Source of the DNA: Aldehydirespirator sp965220485 | GTDB taxonomy: Bacteria; Actinomycetota; Acidimicrobiia; Acidimicrobiales; Aldehydirespiratoraceae | Length of the DNA: 64,000 bases | Direction of reading: 5' to 3' | Assembly (NCBI GenBank): GCA_965220485.1 | Contig: OZ244832.1 | Coordinates: forward strand, 2,852,001-2,916,000 | In this document: positions 9,059 to 17,000 of the stretch, piece after piece | How the letters are laid out: each line of letters starts with the position of its first letter | Numbering within the stretch: the stretch's first letter is position 1 | Program-made: the position numbers and the translations under genes | Notes under the pieces: model-generated | Databases searched by the model: none | Seen by the model: only the letters and a program-made list of their open reading frames with translations | Told to the model about the DNA's origin: nothing

Positions 9059-9826
9059 GGAGCCACCTTGTGCACCACATCGATGGCACCACATCGCCGG
9101 TAGTCCATGATCGCCTCGGCGCAGCGCAACGGCACCGACGACGGGATCCGGTCATCCACATCGGCCTTCACCGTCGAGGCCCGGCGTTCGGGGGTGGGGA
9201 CCATGATCTCCTCGCGGGGATGGACCATCTCGCCCTCGCCGGTGAGCACCCTGCGGCGACGGTCGGCGCCGAGACGGTCGAGGAACTCATACCACTCATG
9301 CTCACGGCGCATCCGGCGCAGCCAGTCCTCCCCGTCGGCCACCGGCACCTGCGACACCGCGGCCCGCACCCTGTGGTCGGCCGCGGCCAGCAGCACGGCA
9401 TTGCCCCCGCCGGTGCCGCCGCTGCCGAACACACCGATGTTGTCGGCGTCCACATCGTGGAGCGTGCACAGGTAGGTGACCGCGTTGATCAGGTCCTCGA
9501 GCTGGTGCTGGGGCAGCAGCATCCCCCGGTCGCCGCCCGAATCGCCGAAGCCGCCGTGCCGTTGCGAGCCATGGTGGTGACGATGCTCGAGGCATCCCCC
9601 GGTCGCCGCTCGAATCGCCGAAGCCGCGGTAGTCGAAGATCAGCACATGGAAACCCGCCGCGGTGAGGCCCTCGTGATAGGGCAGGTACAGCTTGGCGTC
9701 CTTGAGCCCGAGCCAGCCCGGTCCCTGCACGATGGCCGGGGCCGGTTCCGTGACCATCGCCGGAGAGCGCAGCAGCCCGCTCAGCCTGGCACCCTCGCTG
9801 AAGAAGACAACCTCGGTCTCGTGCAC
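9059..9826 (-). pseudogene. Alpha/beta hydrolase fragment with an internal 73-bp duplication
   Basis: The N-terminus (HETEVVFFSEGARLSGLLRS, PAIVQGPGWLGLKDAK, HVLIFDYRGFGDSSGDRGM) is a clear alpha/beta hydrolase of the peptidase S9/S15-like type. A block of about 36 bp occurs at 9519-9555 and again at 9592-9628; the 73-base offset shifts the frame. The original frame resumes as LEDLINAVTYLCTLHDVDAD, then IGVFGSGGTGGGNAVLLAAA, which contains the nucleophile elbow (GSGGTGGG, where GxSxG would be expected). The gene ends abruptly at AIDVVHKVAPA near 9059, where the hydantoinase relic starts, so the catalytic Asp/His segment is missing. Confidence 0.7.
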
Positions 9827-9887
9827 GGCCGTCTCCCTCTGGACCGTCCGCCGAACCGGCCCGACTTGAGCCCGATCAGCACCCCCG

Positions 9888-9903
9888 CTATTGTATACAA
9901 CGA
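9888..9903 (+). promoter_or_regulatory. TTGTATACAA palindrome upstream of the diiron-oxidase operon
   Basis: A perfect 10-bp palindrome at 9891-9900, about 110 bp before the first gene of the haem-oxygenase-like/ferredoxin/Rieske operon. It is the most symmetric member of the GTATAC sites found in front of catabolic genes in this window. Such palindromes are typical of FCD-type GntR operators; TATACA could equally be a -10 hexamer. Confidence 0.5.
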
Positions 9904-10009
9904 CGGGCGCCGGGGATTCCGACCTCTCCCCGGCGCCCTTTCAATCGTCAAGACAGATATGTCAGAAACAATCAACCCCACAAATAGACCGAAGCAGCAG
10001 GAGATGTCC

Positions 10010-10759
10010 ATGGCTGACTTGATGTCACCGAGCGAGTTCAGAGTGGCCTTGGAGCAGGCGTTCTCGGGCACCATGGCCAAAGACGCCTCCTTCAGCCGAG
10101 CCTGGGCTACCGGCAAGCTCCACAAGCAGCACTTCGTGCACTGGGCCACCAACCACTACCACTACATCGGCCCGTTCGGCGACTACCTCGGCCTCATGTA
10201 CGCCAACACGCCCGACCACGCCCGCGACGCCAAGGACTTCCTGCTGCAGAACATGTACGAGGAGGAGCTCAGCGACGACCGCCACACCGACCTGCTGATC
10301 CGCTTCGCGGAGGCGTGCGGCGGCACCCGGGCCTACGTGCAGGACCGCAACAACGCCATGCCCTTCACCAAGGGCCTTCAGGGCTGGATGTACTACGTGT
10401 CCGGCCGGGAGAACTTCGTGGTGTCCTCAGCGGCGCTGATCGTAGGCCTGGAGTCGCAGGTGCCGTCGATCTACCGCACCCAGTACCCCACGCTGATCAA
10501 CAAGTACGGGTTCTCGGAGTGGGAGGCCGAATTCTTCGACCTGCACATCACCTCCGACGAGATCCACGGCGAGCGGGGCTACCAGATCGTACTCAAGTAC
10601 GCCGACACGCCTGAGCTGCAACAGCGCTGCCTGCACTTCGTGCGCGAGGCGGCCGACATGCGCTTCGCCTACACCAAGGCGCTGTACGAGACCTACGTCG
10701 AGCCCGACCTCGGTGCCTGGGTGGAGGAAGGCGAGCGCGAGCCCGCACTCGTCGGCTGA
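10010..10759 (+). CDS. Iron-containing redox enzyme, haem-oxygenase-like diiron oxidase (TenA/PqqC fold)
   Basis: A 249-residue all-helical protein of the TenA/PqqC-like haem-oxygenase-like superfamily, whose members oxidise small metabolites with a diiron centre or no cofactor. Possible ligand clusters are HWATNHYHY, MYEEELSDDRHTDLLIRF and HITSDEIHGERGY, giving the spaced Glu/His and Asp/His pattern of the diiron members. The start at 10010 is preferred because AGGAG sits six bases upstream; an in-frame ATG at 10004 is too close. A ferredoxin and a Rieske protein follow within 45 and 23 bases, so electrons are probably delivered to this oxidase by its operon partners. The substrate is unknown. 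Confidence 0.8.
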   Translation: MADLMSPSEFRVALEQAFSGTMAKDASFSRAWATGKLHKQHFVHWATNHYHYIGPFGDYLGLMYANTPDHARDAKDFLLQNMYEEELSDDRHTDLLIRFAEACGGTRAYVQDRNNAMPFTKGLQGWMYYVSGRENFVVSSAALIVGLESQVPSIYRTQYPTLINKYGFSEWEAEFFDLHITSDEIHGERGYQIVLKYADTPELQQRCLHFVREAADMRFAYTKALYETYVEPDLGAWVEEGEREPALVG

Positions 10760-10801
10760 TCCAGTACAGCCGGCAGTGGGACGGCCGAAGCTCTGATCGG
10801 C

Positions 10802-11155
10802 GTGCCGCGCATCTACTTCAGGACCGCCGACCAGTACGTGGACTTCGCCGAGGGCGAAGAGGTCAACGTGCTGCGCATGGCGATCCGGGCCGACTGCGAC
10901 GTGCCCTGGCAGTGCGCCAGCGGCAACTGCGGCACCGACCGCCTGCTGGTGGAGGAGGGCGCCGAGAACCTCGACCCGCCCCGAAGACGCGAGCGGGCCC
11001 GGCTGGGCGAACTGCTCGATGAGGGCTACCGGCTGGCGTGCCAGACCTACACCCGGGGCGACGTGACCGTGAGCTGGGACCCCGACCAGGTGGGCCTCGA
11101 CGACGAACCCGGCGACCGCGGACCGCGGACGGGCTGGGCCGGCACAGGCGGTTGA
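10802..11155 (+). CDS. [2Fe-2S] ferredoxin with Asp in place of one cluster cysteine
   Basis: A 117-residue plant-type ferredoxin fold, GTG start. The cluster loop reads QCASGNCGTDRLLV where CxxxxCxxC is expected: the first two Cys are present but the third is Asp (codon GAC). The distal Cys is in RLACQT. Another Cys lies six residues before the loop (DCDVPWQC), so a rearranged ligand set is possible. In family terms this should alter or weaken the cluster; Asp ligation is known in some iron-sulfur proteins. It lies between the diiron oxidase and the Rieske gene and probably carries electrons for them. The C-terminus is Gly/Arg-rich. Confidence 0.75.
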   Translation: MPRIYFRTADQYVDFAEGEEVNVLRMAIRADCDVPWQCASGNCGTDRLLVEEGAENLDPPRRRERARLGELLDEGYRLACQTYTRGDVTVSWDPDQVGLDDEPGDRGPRTGWAGTGG

Positions 11156-11177
11156 GAGGCGACAGGCGGACGGCGCG

Positions 11178-11510
11178 ATGGCGGCACCCAGGGGATGGTT
11201 CGAGGCGGAGGCCACGGCCGACCAACTGGCCGCGGCGGGCAAGCTCGTGGTGCAGCTGCACCGCCACGAGATCCTGCTGCTGTGGAACGACGGCGAGCCG
11301 GTGGCTTTGTCGAACGTGTGCATCCACCGGGGCCGCAAGCTCAACGAGGGCGTGATGCTGGGCACCCGGCTGGTGTGCGCCGGCCACCAGTGGGCCTACG
11401 AGGTCACCACCGGCTACTGCAAGGCCCGTGAGCGCTACCAGCCCCGCTACTCGCTGGAAGTGCGCGACGGCCGGATTTTCCTGGAGCTCCCCGCCAAGCG
11501 CGGCTCCTGA
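11178..11510 (+). CDS. Rieske [2Fe-2S] ferredoxin-like protein
   Basis: A 110-residue stand-alone Rieske domain. Both ligand boxes are complete: CIHRGRKL supplies CxH and CAGHQWAYE supplies CxxH. The C-terminal strand YSLEVRDGRIFLELP completes the fold. Such proteins pass electrons to oxygenases. The gene starts 22 bases after the ferredoxin stop and closes the three-gene operon that begins with the haem-oxygenase-like protein. Confidence 0.85.
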   Translation: MAAPRGWFEAEATADQLAAAGKLVVQLHRHEILLLWNDGEPVALSNVCIHRGRKLNEGVMLGTRLVCAGHQWAYEVTTGYCKARERYQPRYSLEVRDGRIFLELPAKRGS

Positions 11511-11667
11511 GAGTACCTACGAGTATTGCGAATTCTTGTAGTTTCATGTAAGTTAGGTGTAGCATCATATTGGCTACAACAACGCCCGTCGACTGGGCGA
11601 GGAGTTGCTTAGCTAGATTAGCTAGATAGCCTCCGATGGCCGGGAAAAATCAGAGTCGGGAGCAGAG

Positions 11668-12339
11668 ATGCAGGTCAACATGCATGAGGCAAAGACGCAG
11701 CTCTCACGGCTGGGGAAGCTCGCCTGGGAGGGCGAGGAGATCGTGATCGCGCGCAACGGCGAGCCGTACCTGCGGCTGACGCCCTACGAGCGGCCCCCTC
11801 GGGTGCCGGGACTCTGGAAGGGCAAGGGCTGGGTGGCCGACGACTTCGACGACACGCCGCAAGACGTGATCGACTCGTTCTACCACAGCGACACCGACGA
11901 GGAACTCCTCGGCACCGGCGCGGCCACCGGCTCAGCACGCCGGCGCGGACGATATGCAATGAGGCGGCTGCTGATCGACTCCCACGTGCTGCTGTGGTGG
12001 CTCTTCGAGACGACACCGCTGACCGGCGAAGCGAGCGATCTGATCGGCGATCGCAGCAACACTGTCTTCGTCAGCGCCGTCACCGTGTGGGAGATCGCCA
12101 TCAAGGCAACCAAGGGCAAGCTCCACGCGCCGGAGTCTCTGGAGGAGGCGGTCTTGAGCGCCGGCTTCTCGCCCTTAGCGGTGACCCTGGGCCACGGCGA
12201 GCGGGCCGGGAGGCTGCCGCGCTTCCACAACGACCCGTTCGACAGGCTGCTGGTTGCTCAGGCGCAGATTGAGCATCTCGAACTCGTGACCCGAGACAGG
12301 AATCTCGGGGCCTACGGCGTGGGCGTGGTCGCGGCCTGA
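11668..12339 (+). CDS. Phd/YefM-type antitoxin fused in frame to a VapC-like PIN toxin
   Basis: One open frame of 223 residues contains both halves of a type II toxin-antitoxin pair. Residues 1-80 are a Phd-type antitoxin (VNMHEAKTQLSRLGKLAWEG, IVIARNGEPYLRLTPYE, toxin-binding tail WVADDFDDTPQDVIDSFY). A basic linker (SARRRGRYAM) joins it to a PIN RNase domain starting at the internal ATG 11959: LLIDSHVLLWWL, VTVWEIAIKATKG, NDPFDRLLVAQA and LVTRDRNL supply the four acidic active-site residues. In canonical pairs the antitoxin has its own stop. Here the toxin could be made only as a fusion, or also from the internal ATG, though no strong ribosome site precedes it. Confidence 0.8.
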   Translation: MQVNMHEAKTQLSRLGKLAWEGEEIVIARNGEPYLRLTPYERPPRVPGLWKGKGWVADDFDDTPQDVIDSFYHSDTDEELLGTGAATGSARRRGRYAMRRLLIDSHVLLWWLFETTPLTGEASDLIGDRSNTVFVSAVTVWEIAIKATKGKLHAPESLEEAVLSAGFSPLAVTLGHGERAGRLPRFHNDPFDRLLVAQAQIEHLELVTRDRNLGAYGVGVVAA

Positions 12340-12489
12340 AAACCGAGTTCGGCAGACGGCGGAACACTCGACGGTCAAGTTCGGTGCCAACGGCAATCCT
12401 GCCTTGGACGGGAACGCCCAGGCACCGGTAGGCGCAGGGCGCAAGCGGTGCGCCAATCGGCGGCCGGGACCTGAAGTACGGTTCGGGCT

Positions 12490-13056
12490 GTGGACGGCGA
12501 ACCCGAGCAGCCCGAGCAGCGCATAGAGCTGACTCTCCAACTGTGGCGCGCCGGGTCGAAGCGCCAGTTCGAGAAGTATGTGCGACGGCTGCTCAAGCTG
12601 GTGCACGAGCATCGGGGAAGGGCCGAGCGCCGAGCCCGAGAGGTGGCGAGCGGCCGGCGCAGCCCCGACACGGTGCTGGTGCTCTCCTTCCCCAGCCGTG
12701 ACGATGTCGAGGCCTACCTCACCGACCCCCGGCGCGACGACCTGGAGGAACTCGCAGCCCACGCCGTCGCCCGTTCGCTCATCACCAGCGGCCGGCGCCA
12801 CGACGTGCAGGACCACGATCCCGTCGCGGTGACCTACCTGCGCGGCCCCGACAGCCCGGACGGCGAGAGCGACCAGCGCGGCCCCGACAGCCCGGACGGC
12901 GAGAGCGACCAGCGCGGCCCCGACAGCCCGGACGGCGAGAGCGACCAGCGCGGCCCCGACAGCCCGGACGGCGAGAGCGACCAGCGCGGCCCCGACAGCC
13001 CGGACGGCGAGAGCGACCAGCGCGGCCCCGACAGCCCGGACGGCGAGAGCGACTAG
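12490..13056 (+). CDS. Alpha/beta-domain protein with a perfect 12-residue tandem-repeat tail
   Basis: The first 115 residues (GTG start) form a small domain with QLWRAGSKRQFEKYVRRLLK and LVLSFPSRDDVEAYLTDPRR; the second segment recalls dimeric alpha/beta-barrel (EthD/DUF1330-like) proteins, but I am not sure of the family. From residue 118 the protein is six copies of RGPDSPDGESDQ, the last lacking Gln, immediately before the stop. The tail is acidic, Pro/Gly-rich and probably disordered. It is convergent with the flavoprotein gene, 12 bases away. Confidence 0.6.
   Translation: MDGEPEQPEQRIELTLQLWRAGSKRQFEKYVRRLLKLVHEHRGRAERRAREVASGRRSPDTVLVLSFPSRDDVEAYLTDPRRDDLEELAAHAVARSLITSGRRHDVQDHDPVAVTYLRGPDSPDGESDQRGPDSPDGESDQRGPDSPDGESDQRGPDSPDGESDQRGPDSPDGESDQRGPDSPDGESD
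12841..13053 (+). repeat. 36-bp perfect tandem repeat, 5.9 copies
   Basis: The unit begins CGCGGCCCCGACAGC and repeats without a mismatch every 36 bases from 12841, the sixth copy ending three bases short at the stop codon. The unit keeps frame and encodes 12 residues. Identity at every third codon position points to recent expansion by slippage or unequal exchange. Confidence 0.95.
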
Positions 13057-13068
13057 CCGGCGCAGGGT

Positions 13069-14178
13069 TCACCGCAGGACCCGGAACCGGGCCGGATCCA
13101 AGGCAGCCGCCGCATCCGGCACCGGCGGCGGCTGTCCCAGGATCAGCGCCGCCGCCAGCCGACCGAGAGCCGGGGCGGTCTTGATACCGTAGCCGCCCTG
13201 GCCGGCCAGCCAGAAGAAGCCCGGATGGTCCGGGTCGAAGCCGGCCGCGGGCACCCGGTCGGCAGCGAAGGTGCGCAGGCCGGCCCACGTGCGTCGCACG
13301 CCCCGCACCCGCAGGGTGGTGGCCGCCTCCAACTCCTCGACGCCGAGCGCTATGTCCTCGGTGAGGGGCCGGGCGTCGCAGGGCTCGCTGGGGGTCTCAT
13401 CGACGGGCGAGGCGAGCAGCATGGGGCCCTCGGGCTCGAAGTAGAAGCGGTCCCCCGCGTCCCACACCATCGGCCAAGCCGCCGCGTCAACCCCATCGGG
13501 CGGAGGGAACACGAACACCGAGCGGCGCAGGGGCCGCAGACCCAGGGGAGCCACCCCGGCCAGATCGGCCACCGGATCGCACCAGGCACCGGCCGCGTTC
13601 ACCACGACGTCGCAGTCCCAATGCCCCTCGACGGTCTGCACCCGCCAACCGTCGGCGCGCTCGACGATTGCGGTGGCCCCGGCACCCAGCTGCAGCTCGG
13701 CGCCCCGGCGGCGAGCACCCCGCAGGAAGCCCTGCAGCAGAGCGTCCACGTCGATGGTCATGGCGCCGGGCTCGTAGACCCCCGCGGCCGCGGCCTCGGG
13801 ACGCAGCACGCCGACCAGCTCGCAGCATCGCCGCGAGTCGAGGGGGTGCACCTCCACGCCAGCCTCCGCGGCCTCGGCCGCCTTGTGCTCGAGCCGGTGG
13901 CGGTCGCCGTCGCGGGCGATCCACAACAGGCCCCGGGACGACAGCAGCGCATGGTCGGCGAAGCCCGGCGGAGGCTCGGCCAGGAACGGACGGCTGGCGG
14001 CGGCCAGCGCGCTGACCACTGGGGCGCCCGAAGTCTCGGTGAGGAGGGCAGCCGAGCGGCCGGTGGCGTGCCCGCCGGAGTGGGGCTCTCGCTCGACCAT
14101 CACCACCGAGGCGTGCCCGGCCAGATGCCAGGCCGCGGCCGCGCCCGCGATCCCCGCGCCGATCACGACCACCCGCAT
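13069..14178 (-). CDS. FAD-dependent amine/D-amino-acid oxidase family protein (DAO)
   Basis: A 369-residue DAO-family flavoprotein. The start at 14178 gives VVVIGAGIAGAAAAWHLAG at the N-terminus, the dinucleotide-binding GxGxxG motif. A second cofactor strand is CDVVVNAAGAWCDPVADLAG, and the C-terminal FAD contact is FFWLAGQGGYGIKTAPALG. Family members oxidise secondary or primary amines of amino acids (glycine, sarcosine, D-amino acids) to imines with release of hydrogen peroxide. The gene is opposite to its neighbours and its upstream side is the triplicated 46-bp repeat. Substrate not predictable. Confidence 0.85.
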   Translation of the reverse strand: MRVVVIGAGIAGAAAAWHLAGHASVVMVEREPHSGGHATGRSAALLTETSGAPVVSALAAASRPFLAEPPPGFADHALLSSRGLLWIARDGDRHRLEHKAAEAAEAGVEVHPLDSRRCCELVGVLRPEAAAAGVYEPGAMTIDVDALLQGFLRGARRRGAELQLGAGATAIVERADGWRVQTVEGHWDCDVVVNAAGAWCDPVADLAGVAPLGLRPLRRSVFVFPPPDGVDAAAWPMVWDAGDRFYFEPEGPMLLASPVDETPSEPCDARPLTEDIALGVEELEAATTLRVRGVRRTWAGLRTFAADRVPAAGFDPDHPGFFWLAGQGGYGIKTAPALGRLAAALILGQPPPVPDAAAALDPARFRVLR

Positions 14179-14196
14179 CGGATCAGCCTGCCACGT

Positions 14197-14346
14197 CACC
14201 AGCGCCCGAGCGGCGCGTGAGCACAGCGAACAAGAGCGGGACCACCAGCGCCCGAGCGGCGCGTGAGCACAGCGAACAAGAGCGGGACCACCAGCGCCCG
14301 AGCGGCGCGTGAGCACAGCGAACAAGAGCGGGACCACCAGCGCCCG
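14197..14346 (-). repeat. Three tandem copies of a 46-bp variant of the interspersed GAACAAGAGCGGGA repeat
   Basis: A 46-bp unit (CACCAGCGCCCGAGCGGCGC...) is repeated from 14197, 14243 and 14289, with the beginning of a fourth at 14335. The unit is a diverged version of the core module found at six other places in the window. It fills the space between the divergent flavoprotein and amidohydrolase genes, directly before their promoter. Confidence 0.9.
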
Positions 14347-14365
14347 ATGCAGGCTCACATTCCAA

Positions 14366-14378
14366 ACGGTATACAATC
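14366..14378 (+). promoter_or_regulatory. CGGTATACAAT site upstream of the amidohydrolase-cupin operon
   Basis: GTATAC at 14369-14374 within ACGGTATACAATCGG, 70 bp before the GTG start at 14444. It matches the shared consensus CGGTATACA(A/G) seen before several catabolic genes here. The ATACAAT part would serve as a -10 element; the palindromic core could be a repressor site. Confidence 0.45.
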
Positions 14379-14443
14379 GGTCGCCGCGATTGAGCCGGGC
14401 ATCCATGCCGACGCTCTCGATCGTGGCAATCAGGAGGAACGGC

Positions 14444-15640
14444 GTGCGCGACGGACTGACGATCATCGACACCGACACCCACGTCTGGCCCTCGGTGGAA
14501 GTCCTCAAGCGCTACGCCAACAAGCAGTTGCTCGACCGCTGGGACGACGAGTTGGCCCACTACGAGCGTCGAGTGGAGCTGCCCCTCACCTACGGCGACC
14601 CCGAAGACCCCTGGACCAACCTCAGCATCGAGCCCCGCGGCTACCTGCGAGAGATCGGCGAGAAGTCGCACCTCGAGGAGAAGCTCGGCGCGGGCGGGCG
14701 GGCCGCGCTGGAAGGCAAGATCCGGGGCCTGGTGGTGACCGAGGACTCCCCCACCCACGGCGTCGGCCACGACAACGCCGAGGGCCGCATCGCCGACATG
14801 GACCGCGAGGGCGTCGAGGTGCACTTGCTGATCCCCGGCACTTGGCCGCAGTCGGTCACGGTGTGCCCCACCGATGTGGCCACCGGGCTGTACGAGGCCT
14901 ACGACCGGTACATGGCCGACTTCTGCTCCATAGAAACCTGCCGGCTCAAGAGCCTGCTAATGCTCACCGGCGAGAACGTGGAGTGGTCGGTGCGCCACAT
15001 CGAGCAGAGCGGCAACGGGCCGTCGGTGGCCGGGGCCATGCTGGCGCTGGCCGAGGGCTTTCCTATCGACGATCCCGACCTGGAGCCGATCTGGGCCGCG
15101 CTGGCAGCCGCCGACCTGCCCCTGCTGCACCACTCGTTCTTCTACGAGCCGCCGTACTTCCCCGGCTATCGCGATGTGTGGGACAACATCGTGGTGGCCC
15201 GCACCGCGGCCCATCCCTGGGGGGCGCAGCTGCGGCTGGCGTACCTGCTGCTGTCGGGCGTGTTCGACCGCCACCCGAACTTCCGGGTGGGGTTCTCCGA
15301 GACCGGCTGCGGCTGGCTGCCGGAATGGCTGCTGCGCCTCGACGGGCAGTCCAGGCACCTCAAGAGCAAGGGCCCGACCCTGTCGATGCTGCCCTCGGAG
15401 TACGCCCGAGCCGGCCACGTCTACTGCGGCATCGAGCTCTACGAGGGCCGCAAGATCTACGACTACGTCGACAGCGTCCTGGGCGACGGCGTGCTCATGT
15501 ACCAGTCGGACTTCCCCCACGCCCAGTGCCGTTTTCCCGACTCTCCCGGCGCTGCGCTGGCATGGGGCATTGAAGACGGCGCCAAACGCGAGAAACTGTT
15601 CTCGGGCAACGCCACCCGGTTCCTGCGCATGGCGGCCTGA
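14444..15640 (+). CDS. Amidohydrolase family 2 (ACMSD-like) metal-dependent hydrolase
   Basis: A 398-residue Amidohydro_2 TIM-barrel protein. AGGAGG at 14432-14437, six bases before GTG 14444, fixes the start. The metal-binding N-terminus reads GLTIIDTDTHVWPS (DxH version), the barrel His is in PLLHHSFFYEPPYFPG, and the terminal acid is in MYQSDFPHAQCRFPD. The family performs hydrolysis or non-oxidative decarboxylation of aromatic and related acids (ACMSD, 2-amino-3-carboxymuconate decarboxylase, and relatives). Two cupin genes follow, so this is probably one step of a ring- or acid-degradation pathway. The frame stays open upstream into the repeat, but no ribosome site is there. Confidence 0.85.
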   Translation: MRDGLTIIDTDTHVWPSVEVLKRYANKQLLDRWDDELAHYERRVELPLTYGDPEDPWTNLSIEPRGYLREIGEKSHLEEKLGAGGRAALEGKIRGLVVTEDSPTHGVGHDNAEGRIADMDREGVEVHLLIPGTWPQSVTVCPTDVATGLYEAYDRYMADFCSIETCRLKSLLMLTGENVEWSVRHIEQSGNGPSVAGAMLALAEGFPIDDPDLEPIWAALAAADLPLLHHSFFYEPPYFPGYRDVWDNIVVARTAAHPWGAQLRLAYLLLSGVFDRHPNFRVGFSETGCGWLPEWLLRLDGQSRHLKSKGPTLSMLPSEYARAGHVYCGIELYEGRKIYDYVDSVLGDGVLMYQSDFPHAQCRFPDSPGAALAWGIEDGAKREKLFSGNATRFLRMAA

Positions 15641-15684
15641 CCGTCGCAGCAGCCGAGCAGCGCTGTCGGGCACCCAGGCACGCG

Positions 15685-15763
15685 AGACTCAACAGACAGG
15701 GACTCAACAGACAGGGACTCAACAGACAGGACTCAACAGACAGGACTCAACAGACAGGACTGA
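15685..15763 (+). repeat. 14/15-bp tandem repeat (ACTCAACAGACAGG), five copies
   Basis: The unit ACTCAACAGACAGG, with an extra G in two copies, repeats five times between the amidohydrolase stop and the first cupin start. A 17-base sequence covering the cupin start (GATGGTCGAACGAGAGC) also occurs 67 bases upstream, at about 15769. The leader has therefore been duplicated and the upstream copy carries a decoy ATG. Confidence 0.85.
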
Positions 15764-15836
15764 CAAGCGATGGTCGAACGAGAGCCCGCGGCGACGGTCC
15801 CACACGACTCCGAAGCCCACTAACAGAGGACGCACG

Positions 15837-16445
15837 ATGGTCGAACGAGAGCAGACGCGGCTGCGAGAGCGGGACCGCAGCGAGGAGGACCGCCACCCCT
15901 ACGAGGTGTTCTTCTCGACGTTCAAGGAAAGGCGCGATCTGGCCGACAACGGCCAGGTGGTGATCAAGGGCAAGGACCTGCCCTGGCAGCAGTCCCGGCA
16001 GGGCCGCAGCAAGTACTACCTGCACATGAGGGCCGAGAACCGGGCCGTGCAGGACTGGATGGTGTTCCGCAAGGACATCCAGACCGAGTCCGGGGCCCAC
16101 ACCCACCAGGGCGGACTGGTGATCTACGTCACCCGGGGTGCGGGCTACAGCGTGTTCGACGGCGTGGAGTACCACTGGAAGCCCGGCGACCTGCTGATCC
16201 TGCCGGTGAAGCCCGGCGGCGTCGAGCACCAGCACTTCAACTACGACGACTCCCAGAGCTCGCAGTGGATCGCCTTCATCTACATCCCGTTCCTGTTCCA
16301 GACCGGCTCGATGCTGGCCCAGGTGAAGGAGCAGTCGAACTGGCGCGAGATGGCGGCCAAGGACGGTGACGACGACGCTGACACCGATGAGGACCCCATC
16401 GTGGCCGTGACCCGGATCATCGGCGAGAGGGCCGGCGATGCCTGA
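15837..16445 (+). CDS. Cupin-domain protein, subunit/paralogue 1
   Basis: A 202-residue cupin. The start at 15837 follows AGAGGA; a duplicated upstream ATG near 15770 is rejected because it is out of context. Motif 1 is SGAHTHQGGLVIYVTRG, with HxH as potential metal ligands, and motif 2 is GDLLILPVKPGGVEHQHFN. The N-terminus is long and charged, as in gentisate dioxygenase-like cupins. Metal-dependent dioxygenase or isomerase chemistry is plausible. It is followed after 41 bases by a second cupin that lacks the motif 1 histidines, and preceded by an amidohydrolase: a three-gene operon. Confidence 0.75.
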   Translation: MVEREQTRLRERDRSEEDRHPYEVFFSTFKERRDLADNGQVVIKGKDLPWQQSRQGRSKYYLHMRAENRAVQDWMVFRKDIQTESGAHTHQGGLVIYVTRGAGYSVFDGVEYHWKPGDLLILPVKPGGVEHQHFNYDDSQSSQWIAFIYIPFLFQTGSMLAQVKEQSNWREMAAKDGDDDADTDEDPIVAVTRIIGERAGDA

Positions 16446-16486
16446 GACAACTGCGAACGCCAGCCGGGCGAGGGACTGGGCCGGCG

Positions 16487-16978
16487 ATGCCTGATCAAAC
16501 CCTGTATGACCTCACCTTCGCCGAGTCGCGGGCCGAGCGCGACCGCAGGGCCCAGGCCAGGAACCTGATCGGGCGCGAGGACTGCGAGCCCGAACTCAAC
16601 CGCATGGGGACCATGCGCTGGTACCTGCACCCCCACCTCGAAACCCCCAGCACCAGGGCCCTGTACTTCCACGAGTTGGAGATCCCCCAGGGGTCGAACA
16701 GCGGCAAGCTCTACTGCCAGGGCGGAATAATCCACTTCGTGATGGTCGGCAGCGGGCACACCGTGCTGGACGGGCGGGCCCACGAGTGGGAGGAGGGCGA
16801 CGTGATCGCCATCCCGATCAGAGAGTCGGGCGTGACCTACCAGCACTTCAACACGGGCGTGGGACCGACCCGGATACTGGTGTGCTGGGCCAACCTCGAC
16901 TCGGCCATCAGCCCCGAGGGAGGCGTGGCCATGGAGGTGCTGGAGCCGTGCCCGGAGTGGCAGGCCGAGCACGGCTGA
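16487..16978 (+). CDS. Cupin-domain protein, subunit/paralogue 2 (lacks motif 1 His pair)
   Basis: A 163-residue cupin whose strands match the previous gene (SGHTVLDGRAHEWEEGDVIA, then VTYQHFNTG in motif 2). In motif 1 the HxH is absent: the region reads QGSNSGKLYCQGG. Only the motif 2 His remains, so this protein probably does not hold a metal alone and may be a structural or regulatory partner of the first cupin. The sequence GGGCCGGCGATGCCTGA occurs at the end of the first cupin gene and again at this start, another small duplication at a gene junction. Confidence 0.7.
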   Translation: MPDQTLYDLTFAESRAERDRRAQARNLIGREDCEPELNRMGTMRWYLHPHLETPSTRALYFHELEIPQGSNSGKLYCQGGIIHFVMVGSGHTVLDGRAHEWEEGDVIAIPIRESGVTYQHFNTGVGPTRILVCWANLDSAISPEGGVAMEVLEPCPEWQAEHG

Positions 16979-17000
16979 GCGCGCCCGGGCCCAGACAGGT

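Noticed and set aside
12841..13053. Regular 36-bp repeats that could be taken for a CRISPR array
   Set aside because: Units are contiguous without spacers, keep a coding frame and end at the stop codon; no cas genes are present.
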